In this document: positions 1 to 7,659 of the stretch, piece by piece | Layout: every line of letters begins with the position of its first letter | Numbering within the stretch: the first letter of the stretch is position 1 | NCBI GenBank assembly: GCA_025355465.1 | Contig: JANXZO010000041.1 | Location: forward strand, 1 to 32,067 | Source of the DNA: Bacteroidales bacterium | GTDB taxonomy: Bacteria > Bacteroidota > Bacteroidia > Bacteroidales > FEN-979 | Direction of reading: 5' to 3' | Length of the DNA stretch: 32,067 bases | Made by a program: the position numbers and the translations under genes | The notes under the pieces: model-generated | Seen by the model: only the letters and a program-made list of their open reading frames with translations | The model's database searches: none | What the model was told of the DNA's origin: nothing

Positions 1-129
1 AAATAATATTTGTTAGTATGTCTTGGATTTCAAAAAGTCAAAATTTTACCAACAAACCACCTTGTTCATTACCGATTAAAACTGTTAATAACATTAAGAT
101 TTAGCACTGATTAGTAACCAAATTTTTTT

Positions 130-1068
130 TCAGAAATAAAACGGATGGAATTTTAATTGACCTAACGTATTGTATTCCAGGGTGGGGGCAGGTATTTTGA
201 GAAATCCAAATACATTAAAAATACCTTTTAAAACTTTTGACCGGGTCGGAATCCTTGTGAGGTCAACGTCGACTGAAAGGAAAAACTTGCGGTATCGAAC
301 GAATTGAGGTATCTGGTCGGACTTGACCTGACTACTGATGTCGAATGCCCCGGTCATTCCCTCAGCACCGTATCCGATGGCAACATTGAGCCACCGTGGA
401 AATTTGCTGGATTTTGGAAGGAAAGAGTGGATGTTCCCGGAGATCCAGAAGGACATCCCGTTGTAGTCCTTGAGCATGTTCTGGATCAGATTGTCGCCAA
501 GAAGGTCGGGACGGTATTGAGGATATTGTGTCGGATGGTAAGAGTATTTAACCATAAATCTTTGCTCGTCCCAGGCAAATTGCTGAGCCATGAAGATGAT
601 ACAGCCCGTGGTGTTGGCAGCCAGATCACCAAGCGAGAATCCCCATTCTGACGAGAACCCGTCGAGGATCTCAATGTTGAGCATGTAAGCAAAACCGAGA
701 AGCCCGCCGAACCAAATGGATCGGTTCCGGTCAAGACCTGCCCACCGGTAAGTGGCATGTCCGATACGGCTGATGTAATAGGCCGTCGTAATATGTGCCA
801 TCTTGTCCATCTGCATCCACTCACCGAAATCGTTGAACAGGTGAAAGGAGGATTGCGGATAATCTTTATACCACGCATAATACAAACCACCGAGACTGCC
901 TAAGTAAAAAGCTCCCTGCACCGCAAGGACACCGGTGAGCCGCCCTTTTTTAATGGTGGAAGCCTGAGGACTGACTGAATCCGGTTTTTGGGCACGCACG
1001 TGCGAGGGTATTACGAACATGCTGTGAAGAAGCAGGCAAAAAACTAATCCGGACCAGAAGCTCTTCAT
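130..1068 (-). CDS. DUF2279 (YfiM-like) membrane-associated protein
   Basis: 312 residues. An N-terminal signal peptide (about residues 1-26, ending HVRAQ) suggests export. Hydrophobic segments follow near 46-65 (YLGSLGGLYYAW) and 115-135 (WFGGLLGFAYMLNIEILDGF). The central stretch FNDFGEWMQMDKMAHITTAY, then DGFSSEWGFSLGDLAANTTG, is the signature I associate with the DUF2279/YfiM family, whose biochemical role is unknown. The C-terminal third is rich in aromatic beta-strand-like segments and ends FHPFYF, so the protein may sit in the outer membrane. It is the last gene of a minus-strand operon, 5 bp after mltG, so a link to envelope assembly is plausible but inferred. I see no hairpin terminator between its stop and the left edge of the window; bases 1-129 show no gene. 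Confidence 0.8.
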   Translation of the reverse strand: MKSFWSGLVFCLLLHSMFVIPSHVRAQKPDSVSPQASTIKKGRLTGVLAVQGAFYLGSLGGLYYAWYKDYPQSSFHLFNDFGEWMQMDKMAHITTAYYISRIGHATYRWAGLDRNRSIWFGGLLGFAYMLNIEILDGFSSEWGFSLGDLAANTTGCIIFMAQQFAWDEQRFMVKYSYHPTQYPQYRPDLLGDNLIQNMLKDYNGMSFWISGNIHSFLPKSSKFPRWLNVAIGYGAEGMTGAFDISSQVKSDQIPQFVRYRKFFLSVDVDLTRIPTRSKVLKGIFNVFGFLKIPAPTLEYNTLGQLKFHPFYF

Positions 1069-1073
1069 GTCAC

Positions 1074-2153
1074 TTATTTGATGTTCCGTTTATTGAGTTC
1101 TGCCTGGTAACGTTTAGCGTTCTGGTTATGCCCTGCAAGAGTGGAGGCGAAATTGTGGTAACCGGAAAGATCTTCCCTGGCGCAAAAGTATAGATAATTG
1201 TGAACCTGACGGTTCAAAACGGCATCAACAGAAGCAACGGACGGAATACAGATAGGGCCGGGAGGCAGACCCTGGCGAAGATAAGTATTGTAGGGAGATT
1301 GAATGGCTGTATGTTTGTTTAAAACCCTTTTAATGGTATAGTCGTTCCAGGCATAAATGACAGTCGGATCAGCCTGAAGCGGAATTTTTTTTCTGAGCCG
1401 GTTCAGGTAAACGCCTGCCATCACAGGCTTCTCATCATTTTTATTGGTCTCTTTTTCAATTATGGACGCCAGTGTGATGATTTCCGGGATAGTCAGCTTT
1501 AACGAGTCGGCCCTTTGCTTTCGCTCAGCCGACCAGAAATGCTTAAACTCCGATTGCATCCTGGCGAAAAGAGCATCTCCCGAGGTGTTCCAGTAAAATT
1601 CGTAGGTGTTTGGTATGAAGATCACAAACAGGGTAGCCGGTGTAAGATTGTAACTTCTCAGGTAGTCAGGATCATTGAAAAGTCTTATTAATGCCGATGA
1701 ATCAGTCTCCAGATTCCTGCCAAGTCTTCCGGCGAGTTCCGCATTGGTGCGTGCGCCCTGGATTGTTATCCTGACAGGCTCCTGCCGGCCTGATCGTAAT
1801 AAATTGATGAGGGCATTGTTGCTCATCCCGTCCAGAATCCGGTAACGTCCTGCATGCACTTTCTGATCATAATGCTTCCTGGCTGCGAGCCATCTGAGGG
1901 AGGCTGAATTTTTGATGTATCGTTTTTCTTTGAGTTCCTTCACCACGTCATCGAAACTACTCCCGGTGCGGATGTAAAGAAAGGTCTGCTTCTGGTCCGG
2001 AAGAGAGATGTTCGGACGGGTAGCGTAAAGATAAAAACGGAGTGCGGAAATTCCGGTGATAACAATTACAAGTCCGATCAATATCCAAGGCATCATGTCG
2101 CCCCAGAGATGGCGCTGCGGATAAATTTTATATTGAGTAAGAAAATTACTCAT
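1074..2153 (-). CDS. mltG: Endolytic murein transglycosylase MltG (YceG-like)
   Basis: 359 residues, the usual length for the family. There is a cytoplasmic start, one transmembrane helix (about 22-42) and a LysM-like subdomain (about 55-107). The YceG catalytic domain follows, with the signatures PNTYEFYWNTSG, ASIIEKET (predicted catalytic Glu233), VYLNRL and PLQADPTV, and RQGLPPGPICIPS near the end. In known members this inner-membrane lytic transglycosylase cleaves nascent glycan strands and sets their length. The start overlaps the end of the upstream acetyltransferase gene by 8 bp, which suggests translational coupling, and the gene shares an operon with dapF, which supplies the meso-DAP of the same polymer. 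No key residue appears to be missing. Confidence 0.95.
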   Translation of the reverse strand: MSNFLTQYKIYPQRHLWGDMMPWILIGLVIVITGISALRFYLYATRPNISLPDQKQTFLYIRTGSSFDDVVKELKEKRYIKNSASLRWLAARKHYDQKVHAGRYRILDGMSNNALINLLRSGRQEPVRITIQGARTNAELAGRLGRNLETDSSALIRLFNDPDYLRSYNLTPATLFVIFIPNTYEFYWNTSGDALFARMQSEFKHFWSAERKQRADSLKLTIPEIITLASIIEKETNKNDEKPVMAGVYLNRLRKKIPLQADPTVIYAWNDYTIKRVLNKHTAIQSPYNTYLRQGLPPGPICIPSVASVDAVLNRQVHNYLYFCAREDLSGYHNFASTLAGHNQNAKRYQAELNKRNIK

Positions 2154-2700
2154 GCTTGTTGATCAGCTGGTACATGAATTCATCCTGCCATGACTCACCT
2201 TCGTTGTTCCAATCAGCCTTTACACCACAACGAATAAAGCCAAGATGTTCGAAAAGGGAGCAGCTGGCGTCATTCCCTGCCAAGATGTTGCAATAAAGCT
2301 GGTGAAGTTGCAGCATGGTAAAGGAATACCTGATTAAAATTTCCAGGGCTTCCCTTGCGTATCCCATTTTTCGATACTGTTCGCTGATGAGTATGCCAAC
2401 ACCAGCACGGAGATGCATCGGATCAAACTCGAACAGATCAACACTGCCGATTGTGAGCGGATTGACCGGATCAGTGCAAAGGTCGATCATAAGGCGCAAT
2501 TGACGGGCCGCAAAGATGTCCTGTTTTGCGTTCATGATATACTCCTCAAGTTGAAACCTTGAGAACGGAATCAGGGTGTTGCTTGCTTTCCACAGGGTGG
2601 TGTCATTTTCCCACTGGTAAAGTAAGTCCATATCCGACGGCTCCGGTGCACGGAGTTGCAGGTTTTTGCCCGATAGCATATTGGTGGAAGGATGTTTCAT
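2146..2700 (-). CDS. GNAT family N-acetyltransferase (RimJ/SpeG-like)
   Basis: 184 residues, a single GNAT (Acetyltransf_3-like) domain. It opens with LQLRAPEPSDMDLLYQWEND, the typical first strand and helix of RimJ/RimL/SpeG-like enzymes. The acetyl-CoA binding motif A is GVGILISEQYRKMGYAREAL (about 105-124), and the closing motif is NDASCSLFEHLGFIRCG. The substrate cannot be read from sequence; family members acetylate ribosomal protein N-termini, polyamines or antibiotics. It lies between dapF (9 bp upstream) and mltG (8 bp overlap) on the minus strand, so it is co-transcribed with wall genes. A role in wall or precursor acetylation is possible only by context. It is soluble, with no signal peptide. 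Confidence 0.88.
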   Translation of the reverse strand: MKHPSTNMLSGKNLQLRAPEPSDMDLLYQWENDTTLWKASNTLIPFSRFQLEEYIMNAKQDIFAARQLRLMIDLCTDPVNPLTIGSVDLFEFDPMHLRAGVGILISEQYRKMGYAREALEILIRYSFTMLQLHQLYCNILAGNDASCSLFEHLGFIRCGVKADWNNEGESWQDEFMYQLINKHE

Positions 2701-2709
2701 GTGGCGGAC

Positions 2710-3543
2710 CTAAATTGCATAATTCATAGGACCATATTTTTCTGCATCCAACATCATTTCACCTGCGAATACATGCTTTGCAGCTCCTTCCAGCCACACC
2801 TCAGAGAACGATAATCCATCTCTCCTGAAGGTAACCAATAAGTTTCCTCCGGAAGTGGTTACTTCAACTTGCCCGGTATTGCTTTTTTCTGTCCAGGCGA
2901 TGGCAAGGGCGGCTGCAGTGACGCCTGTACCGCACGAAAGCGTTTCGTTCTCCACCCCGCGCTCGTAAATTCTGACAAAAAGCCCGCTGGCAGTCTTCTC
3001 TACAAAATCAACGTTGGTTCCGTCACAACCGAAACGACCATCCAGGCGCAATTCCCGGCCTGCATTCAGGATGTCGATGTCCATGACAGTGTCAACCTGA
3101 ACAACAAAGTGCGGAGATCCGGTATCAAGAAATATCCCATCCGGATACTCCTTACCGATGGTGGTTTCTTTCATCTTGAGCCGGATGTGAAATTCACCCT
3201 CGTCTTTTGCCAGAACCAGCGCTTCATGTGGGCCGTCAACCGCAAGAAAATTGGCTTTCCTGTCGATCAGGCCAAGCGATTCAGCAAATGCAGTAATACA
3301 TCTACCGCCATTGCCACACATGGTACTTTCCTTTCCGTCGGAATTGTAATAGGTCATCCCAAAATCATAACCTCCGGAAATGCTTAACAGCATCAGTCCA
3401 TCAGCTCCGATGCCGAAATGACGGTCGCAAAGGAATTCAATCTGTCGCTGGGAGGGCTTCCAACCCAGCGATCTGTTGTCTATCAGGATGAAATCATTCC
3501 CGGTTCCCTGGTATTTATGAAAGGATATAGTTTTGTGATCCAT
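2710..3543 (-). CDS. dapF: Diaminopimelate epimerase
   Basis: 277 residues, full length for the family. The enzyme converts LL- to meso-diaminopimelate in lysine and peptidoglycan synthesis, in the cytoplasm. Both catalytic cysteines are present: Cys76 in STMCGNGGRC and Cys204 in TLSCGTGVTA. The start region KYQGTGNDFILIDN and the substrate loops YNSDGKES, TGSPHFV and GTNVDFVE are conserved. It leads a minus-strand operon with a GNAT acetyltransferase, mltG and a DUF2279 gene. The ATG lies only 7 bases after a TAACTTTG promoter box, so the transcript probably has almost no leader. The start is supported because the family N-terminus begins within a few residues of it. Confidence 0.97.
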   Translation of the reverse strand: MDHKTISFHKYQGTGNDFILIDNRSLGWKPSQRQIEFLCDRHFGIGADGLMLLSISGGYDFGMTYYNSDGKESTMCGNGGRCITAFAESLGLIDRKANFLAVDGPHEALVLAKDEGEFHIRLKMKETTIGKEYPDGIFLDTGSPHFVVQVDTVMDIDILNAGRELRLDGRFGCDGTNVDFVEKTASGLFVRIYERGVENETLSCGTGVTAAALAIAWTEKSNTGQVEVTTSGGNLLVTFRRDGLSFSEVWLEGAAKHVFAGEMMLDAEKYGPMNYAI

Positions 3544-3550
3544 TGTTCTG

Positions 3551-3558
3551 CAAAGTTA
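3551..3558 (-). promoter_or_regulatory. Bacteroidota -7 box for the dapF operon
   Basis: On the minus strand this reads TAACTTTG, an exact match to the Bacteroidota -7 consensus TAnnTTTG. The box ends 7 bases before the dapF ATG at 3543, so transcription would begin at or next to the start codon. There is no clear TTG at the expected -33 distance; that position is occupied by the opposing promoter box at 3579-3586. Confidence 0.55.
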
Positions 3559-3578
3559 AGGAAAATCGATTAATTTAT

Positions 3579-3586
3579 TAATTTTG
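3579..3586 (+). promoter_or_regulatory. Bacteroidota -7 box for the surface-antigen gene
   Basis: TAATTTTG matches TAnnTTTG and ends 7 bases before the ATG at 3594, the same spacing as the opposing dapF box. The -33 position falls on the dapF box, so RNA polymerase could probably occupy only one promoter at a time. A leaderless or nearly leaderless mRNA is predicted. Confidence 0.5.
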
Positions 3587-3593
3587 GCTCTCG

Positions 3594-4880
3594 ATGAAAA
3601 TACTCCTGCCAGGCTTTCTTTCGCTGATCTTTTTACTTGGGATGCCAAGCCTGATACTCTCCCAGGGTCACAGTGACACCCTGACCCGGAAAGTTGATTG
3701 CTACCCGATGGATATTCAGGATATTGTTTTCAAAAAGTCAGAAGAGGAACCCTTTAAAATTTCCAAAAAAACCCAATTATTCATTTTACCCCTGATCGCT
3801 TTTTCTCCTGCCACCAGCCTCTCATTTGGTGCTGGAAGTGCTGTTTCATGGTTCATGGGTAAGGACAGCCTCACCAGGATCTCAGCCGGGGTGGCCAATG
3901 TAACTTATACCCTGAAGAACCAGCTTATCGTGCAGGTAAAGACGAACATGCAGTTTCCCCGCAACCAGTGGTATCTGCAAACCGACTGGCGGTTATACCT
4001 TTTCAATTTGCCAACGTACGGTCTTGGCACGGGCAATGGAAGGGTAATCCCTGAAATCACAGGGATTACACAACCCCCCTCAGCTTATTTTCAGAGTAAT
4101 GCCTCCTATCCGATGAACTTCAATTGGATAAAGTTTCATAATATTCTTTCACGGCGTGTCGCTCCTGATCTTTTCGTTGGGCTGGGTTACCATCTCGATT
4201 CCCATTTTGGAATTGTAGACGAATTGCTGGATACGGCGAAGGGTGTGTACACTCCCCATTTTGCCTATTCGGTCAACAATGGTTTTAACAGGAAACAATA
4301 TATCTCTTCCGGGTTTAGTGCAAACTTCGTGTACGATTCACGGGATAACATCATCAATCCGTATAGCGGGTTTTTTGTTCAAGTCAATTACCGTTTCAAC
4401 AAGAAAATATTCGGAAGCAGCGCCAATGGTTCCCAACTGTGGACCGAATTTCGCACCTATGTGGGACTTTCCAGAAAGAATCCCCGTCATGTGCTTGCAT
4501 TCTGGATTTACGGAAGTTTTCTGGTGAGTGGAAAGATCCCATACCTCGACCTGATGTCAACGGGGTTCGATCAGATGAACTCATCGGGTAGAGGTTACCC
4601 GCAGGGCAGATGGAGAGGTGAAGACGTAGTATATGGTGAACTGGAGTACCGTTTTCCGATTTCCAGATGCTCAGGCATAATCGGTGGGGTGCTCTTTGCA
4701 AATGTAACCACCGCATCCAGCCGCGAAATGAATATTCCGCTTTTCGGATACTTTAAAGGTGGGGCTGGTTTTGGTGTCCGTATCATGCTCAATAAGCACG
4801 ACCGCACAAACCTTCTGATCGATTTCGGAATGGGGCGCGAATCACAAGGGTTGTACATTCAGGCACAGGAAATTTTCTGA
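3594..4880 (+). CDS. BamA/TamA-like outer-membrane surface-antigen barrel (no POTRA domains)
   Basis: 428 residues with a signal peptide (about 1-23, ending LILSQ). The mature part is almost entirely amphipathic beta-strands. Features of the bacterial surface antigen (D15/Omp85-type) barrel include SFGAGSAVSWF, a glycine-rich loop at FDQMNSSGRGYPQGRWRGED resembling the conserved RGY/RG loop, GELEYRFPIS, and the final strands NLLIDFGMGRESQGLYIQAQ. It is much shorter than BamA and no POTRA repeats are visible, so it more likely resembles the stand-alone BamA/TamA-family barrels common in Bacteroidota. The substrate is unknown. It is transcribed alone, divergent from dapF, with a very short predicted leader. 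Confidence 0.8.
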   Translation: MKILLPGFLSLIFLLGMPSLILSQGHSDTLTRKVDCYPMDIQDIVFKKSEEEPFKISKKTQLFILPLIAFSPATSLSFGAGSAVSWFMGKDSLTRISAGVANVTYTLKNQLIVQVKTNMQFPRNQWYLQTDWRLYLFNLPTYGLGTGNGRVIPEITGITQPPSAYFQSNASYPMNFNWIKFHNILSRRVAPDLFVGLGYHLDSHFGIVDELLDTAKGVYTPHFAYSVNNGFNRKQYISSGFSANFVYDSRDNIINPYSGFFVQVNYRFNKKIFGSSANGSQLWTEFRTYVGLSRKNPRHVLAFWIYGSFLVSGKIPYLDLMSTGFDQMNSSGRGYPQGRWRGEDVVYGELEYRFPISRCSGIIGGVLFANVTTASSREMNIPLFGYFKGGAGFGVRIMLNKHDRTNLLIDFGMGRESQGLYIQAQEIF

Positions 4881-4990
4881 TCCGACATTGTTTAATTACG
4901 GAAAACTATGCATATTTGCGTCCGGCGATAGGGTCTGACTTATTGAATAGGAATTTCATCGGGGTTTTGCGGTTATCTGTCGAAAATGCA

Positions 4991-5021
4991 TTTCGCAACA
5001 TTAAAGCCCTGCCTATTTTTG
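4991..5021 (+). promoter_or_regulatory. Probable promoter of the LiaF-like/LytS/LytTR operon
   Basis: TATTTTTG at 5014-5021 matches the -7 consensus. TTTC at 4991-4994, 19 bp upstream, is a one-mismatch fit to TTTG at -33. The ATG at 5056 is 34 bp downstream, giving a leader of about 28 bases. Confidence 0.5.
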
Positions 5022-5055
5022 CCCCGTCAATATAAATCGTTAAATACTGAGAGCC

Positions 5056-5778
5056 ATGGAACCGAACGAAAAAAAACCTGAAAACCGTATTTCGAGAAAC
5101 TATGCCCTGGGTGTGCTGGTTATTTTTGCAGGACTTATACTGCTTTTGTCCAACATGAATATTCTTTCCTACGAAGCCAGCCATATCTTTTTCTCGTGGC
5201 AGATGCTGCTGATCGGAATCGGAGTGATCAGTCTTTTTGGAAGCGAAAATCATACCCCGGGATATATCCTGATTGTGATTGGAAGTGTTTTTCTTATTCC
5301 GCGCGTCTTCGATCTGAATTTCAATATTATGCATGTTTTTTGGCCGGTAATATTAATTGCAATAGGCATCCTTATCCTGCTCAAACGCATGCCGAGACGT
5401 CCTTACCGAACAAATTTCTCTGTGCACAAAGAATCTCCCGAAGGCTTTATCCATGAAGATAATATCTTTAGCGGTGGTAAACAAAAGGTTACCCATGAAT
5501 TCCGCGGAGGTCAGATCAACTGCATTTTTGGAGGATCGGAGATCGACCTGACCCAGGCAACATTAGGGGAAGGGATCAATGACCTGGAAGTGAACACCAT
5601 ATTTGGAGGGGTAACACTGATAGTCCCTGCCGATTGGAAGATTCAGCTTAAAATGACCTCCATTTTGGGAGGCTTCTCCGACAAGCGATCATATATCAAG
5701 GATAGTCTGGATCCCTCACGAATGCTGATTATCCGGGGAAGCACCATTTTCGGCGGGGGCGAGATCAAAAGCTATTGA
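5056..5778 (+). CDS. LiaF-like membrane protein (DUF5668 + LiaF C-terminal-like domain)
   Basis: 240 residues. Four transmembrane helices occupy about 17-108 (NYALGVLVIFAGLILLLSN, FFSWQMLLIGIGVISLFG, PGYILIVIGSVFLIP, FWPVILIAIGILILL). A cytoplasmic C-terminal domain follows, built from short repeated strands each marked by an FGG/LGG turn: CIFGGSEIDL, TIFGGVTLIVP, SILGGFSDKR and TIFGGGEIKSY. This matches the LiaF/VraT-like layout in which the C-terminal domain controls an adjacent sensor kinase in Firmicutes. Here the next gene, 16 bp downstream, is a LytS-type histidine kinase and not a LiaS-type one, followed by a LytTR regulator. The role as a modulator of that kinase is inferred from this layout. 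Confidence 0.8.
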   Translation: MEPNEKKPENRISRNYALGVLVIFAGLILLLSNMNILSYEASHIFFSWQMLLIGIGVISLFGSENHTPGYILIVIGSVFLIPRVFDLNFNIMHVFWPVILIAIGILILLKRMPRRPYRTNFSVHKESPEGFIHEDNIFSGGKQKVTHEFRGGQINCIFGGSEIDLTQATLGEGINDLEVNTIFGGVTLIVPADWKIQLKMTSILGGFSDKRSYIKDSLDPSRMLIIRGSTIFGGGEIKSY

Positions 5779-5794
5779 ACCTCAACTTTGACGA

Positions 5795-6865
5795 ATGACC
5801 CAACCAGTCTTTTCAAACACCAAATCCATTTCCGTGTATTTTGGTCTGTGGATCCTTATCATGGGGATCCACTTTTCTGTTTTTTATTTCTTCTATTTTT
5901 TTCCGCTTGATATATCGCTGGCCGATAGTATCGTATATAACTCCTTGTTCAGTATTATTGGCATTTCCATGTGGTATGTTGTTCGGTACAGTGTTCCGGA
6001 CCAGAAAAATCTCTGGAATGTAGCCTTTAATCACCTGGCTTTTTTAACATTGGCTTTGATCGTTTGGATAGGTGTTGGATATGCCCTGCTATCGACCCTG
6101 TTCAGTAACAATAAAGTCTACCTGGACATCATGAATGTTTCAATCCCCAACAAGATCATCACAGGTACGATCTTTTATGTTGTCATTGCCCTCGCTTATT
6201 ACCTGTATATTTATTATATTAATCTCCAGGAGAAGGTCCAGGTTGAATCAAGGCTCAGGGAGGTGCTTAAGGAGACGGAATTGAACATGCTTAAGTCTCA
6301 GATAAACCCGCATTTCCTGTTTAACAGTCTCAATTCAATCAGTTCGCTCACCATCACCAACCCGGAAAAGGCACGCGAAATGGTGATCATGCTTTCTGAT
6401 TTTCTCCGGTATTCCGTATCAACCAACGCCACAAGTTTCACGACCCTTTCGAAGGAGATGGCCAATATTGAACGCTATCTGCAGATTGAAAAAGTCAGAT
6501 TCGGTGATAAATTGGTGTTCGATTTCAAACTTGAAGGAAAGTGCATGGATCATCAGATTCCGGTAATGTTATTGCAGCCGCTCTTTGAAAATGCGATCAA
6601 GCATGGGGTGTATGAAAGCACGGAGCAGGTGCGAATCGACATGGATTGTGAATACAAGGAGGGGTACCTTGAGATAAGTATTGTTAACGATTTTGACCCT
6701 GAGGCACATGCCAGGAAAGGAACAGGGATCGGATTGAAAAATATTCGCGAACGGCTTCGTCTGCTTTATAAGAATGAAAAGCTTTTGCGGGCCCATGCCG
6801 AAGGAAATAAGTTTTTTGTTTATCTTAGTTTGCCGGGAACGGTGCAAAACCTAACGCAATTGTAA
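5795..6865 (+). CDS. LytS-type sensor histidine kinase
   Basis: 356 residues. The N-terminus carries about four transmembrane helices (16-37, 45-62, 79-104, 121-143) with short loops and no large sensor domain. A coiled stretch leads into the His_kinase (PF06580) motif SQINPHFLFNSLNSISSL, with predicted phospho-accepting His173. The HATPase_c domain shows LLQPLFENAIKHGV (N box) and GTGIGLKNIRERLRLLY (G box). With so little periplasmic sequence, the kinase probably senses the membrane itself or is controlled by the LiaF-like partner encoded 16 bp upstream. The cognate regulator follows after 3 bp. The signal is unknown. Confidence 0.92.
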   Translation: MTQPVFSNTKSISVYFGLWILIMGIHFSVFYFFYFFPLDISLADSIVYNSLFSIIGISMWYVVRYSVPDQKNLWNVAFNHLAFLTLALIVWIGVGYALLSTLFSNNKVYLDIMNVSIPNKIITGTIFYVVIALAYYLYIYYINLQEKVQVESRLREVLKETELNMLKSQINPHFLFNSLNSISSLTITNPEKAREMVIMLSDFLRYSVSTNATSFTTLSKEMANIERYLQIEKVRFGDKLVFDFKLEGKCMDHQIPVMLLQPLFENAIKHGVYESTEQVRIDMDCEYKEGYLEISIVNDFDPEAHARKGTGIGLKNIRERLRLLYKNEKLLRAHAEGNKFFVYLSLPGTVQNLTQL

Positions 6866-6868
6866 TTC

Positions 6869-7618
6869 ATGATATTAAGAACTTTACTTATCGACGACGA
6901 ACAACCTGCCAGGGATGTTGTTAAACATTACCTGAAGGATTTTAAGGAGATTGAAATCATCGGTGAATTTCAGGACGGGTTTACAGGTTTGAAAGCGATT
7001 CAGGAGCTAAAACCTGACCTTGTCTTTCTTGATGTGCAGATGCCCAAACTAACTGGCCTGGAGCTCCTGGAATTGTTGGAACAGCCGCCCCTCATCATCT
7101 TCAGCACAGCATACGATCAATATGCCATCAAGGCTTTTGAGATGAATGCCATCGACTACCTGCTTAAACCCTTTTCAAAAGAAAGGTTTACCCAGGCTTT
7201 GCAAAAGGCCATGTTGCAGGCCGGAAGCGGGCAGAAATCATCCACCCCGGTTCAGAACCTTGTAAAGTCACTGGAGGAGTCGCCGGAATTCCTGCAACGG
7301 ATTGCTGTAAAATCCAGGCACAAGGTAAGTGTGGTTCCGGTTGATGAGATCATCTACCTTGAAGCAGAAGGAGATTATGTGATGATACACACGAAAGAGG
7401 CACGGCACCTGAAGGAGAAGACGATGAAATATTTCGAGACACATCTCGATGCCCACCAGTTCATCCGTATTCACCGTTCTTTCATTGTGAATGCAGCCTT
7501 CATCGACCGGATTGAATATTACGATAAGGAGTCTTATTCCATTCTCCTCAAGAACGGTGCTAAACTCCGCGCCAGCACAAGCGGTTATAAATTGCTTAAA
7601 CAGATCCTCAACATGTAA
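6869..7618 (+). CDS. LytTR-family response regulator
   Basis: 249 residues. A receiver domain (1-120) has acidic pocket D9/D10, phospho-acceptor Asp55 in FLDVQMPKLTG, and the conserved Lys in YLLKPFS. A linker leads to a LytTR DNA-binding domain (about 145-248), recognisable from VDEIIYLEAEGDYVMIHT, FIRIHRSFIVN and the closing RASTSGYKLLKQIL. It is the output half of the pair with the preceding kinase (3 bp gap), acting as a transcription factor. Its targets are unknown. LytTR proteins bind paired imperfect repeats, and I could not pick out a convincing one in this window. Confidence 0.95.
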   Translation: MILRTLLIDDEQPARDVVKHYLKDFKEIEIIGEFQDGFTGLKAIQELKPDLVFLDVQMPKLTGLELLELLEQPPLIIFSTAYDQYAIKAFEMNAIDYLLKPFSKERFTQALQKAMLQAGSGQKSSTPVQNLVKSLEESPEFLQRIAVKSRHKVSVVPVDEIIYLEAEGDYVMIHTKEARHLKEKTMKYFETHLDAHQFIRIHRSFIVNAAFIDRIEYYDKESYSILLKNGAKLRASTSGYKLLKQILNM

Positions 7619-7659
7619 TCAGGTATATCGAAAACAGAACGACCATAGATAGCATTGAA

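Noticed and set aside
304-651. A 115-residue plus-strand frame opposite the DUF2279 gene
   Set aside because: It is a shadow of the conserved minus-strand gene, without a signal or domain.
4906-5334. A 142-residue minus-strand frame over the LiaF-like gene
   Set aside because: Low-complexity composition, no family features, antisense to a well-supported gene and its promoter.
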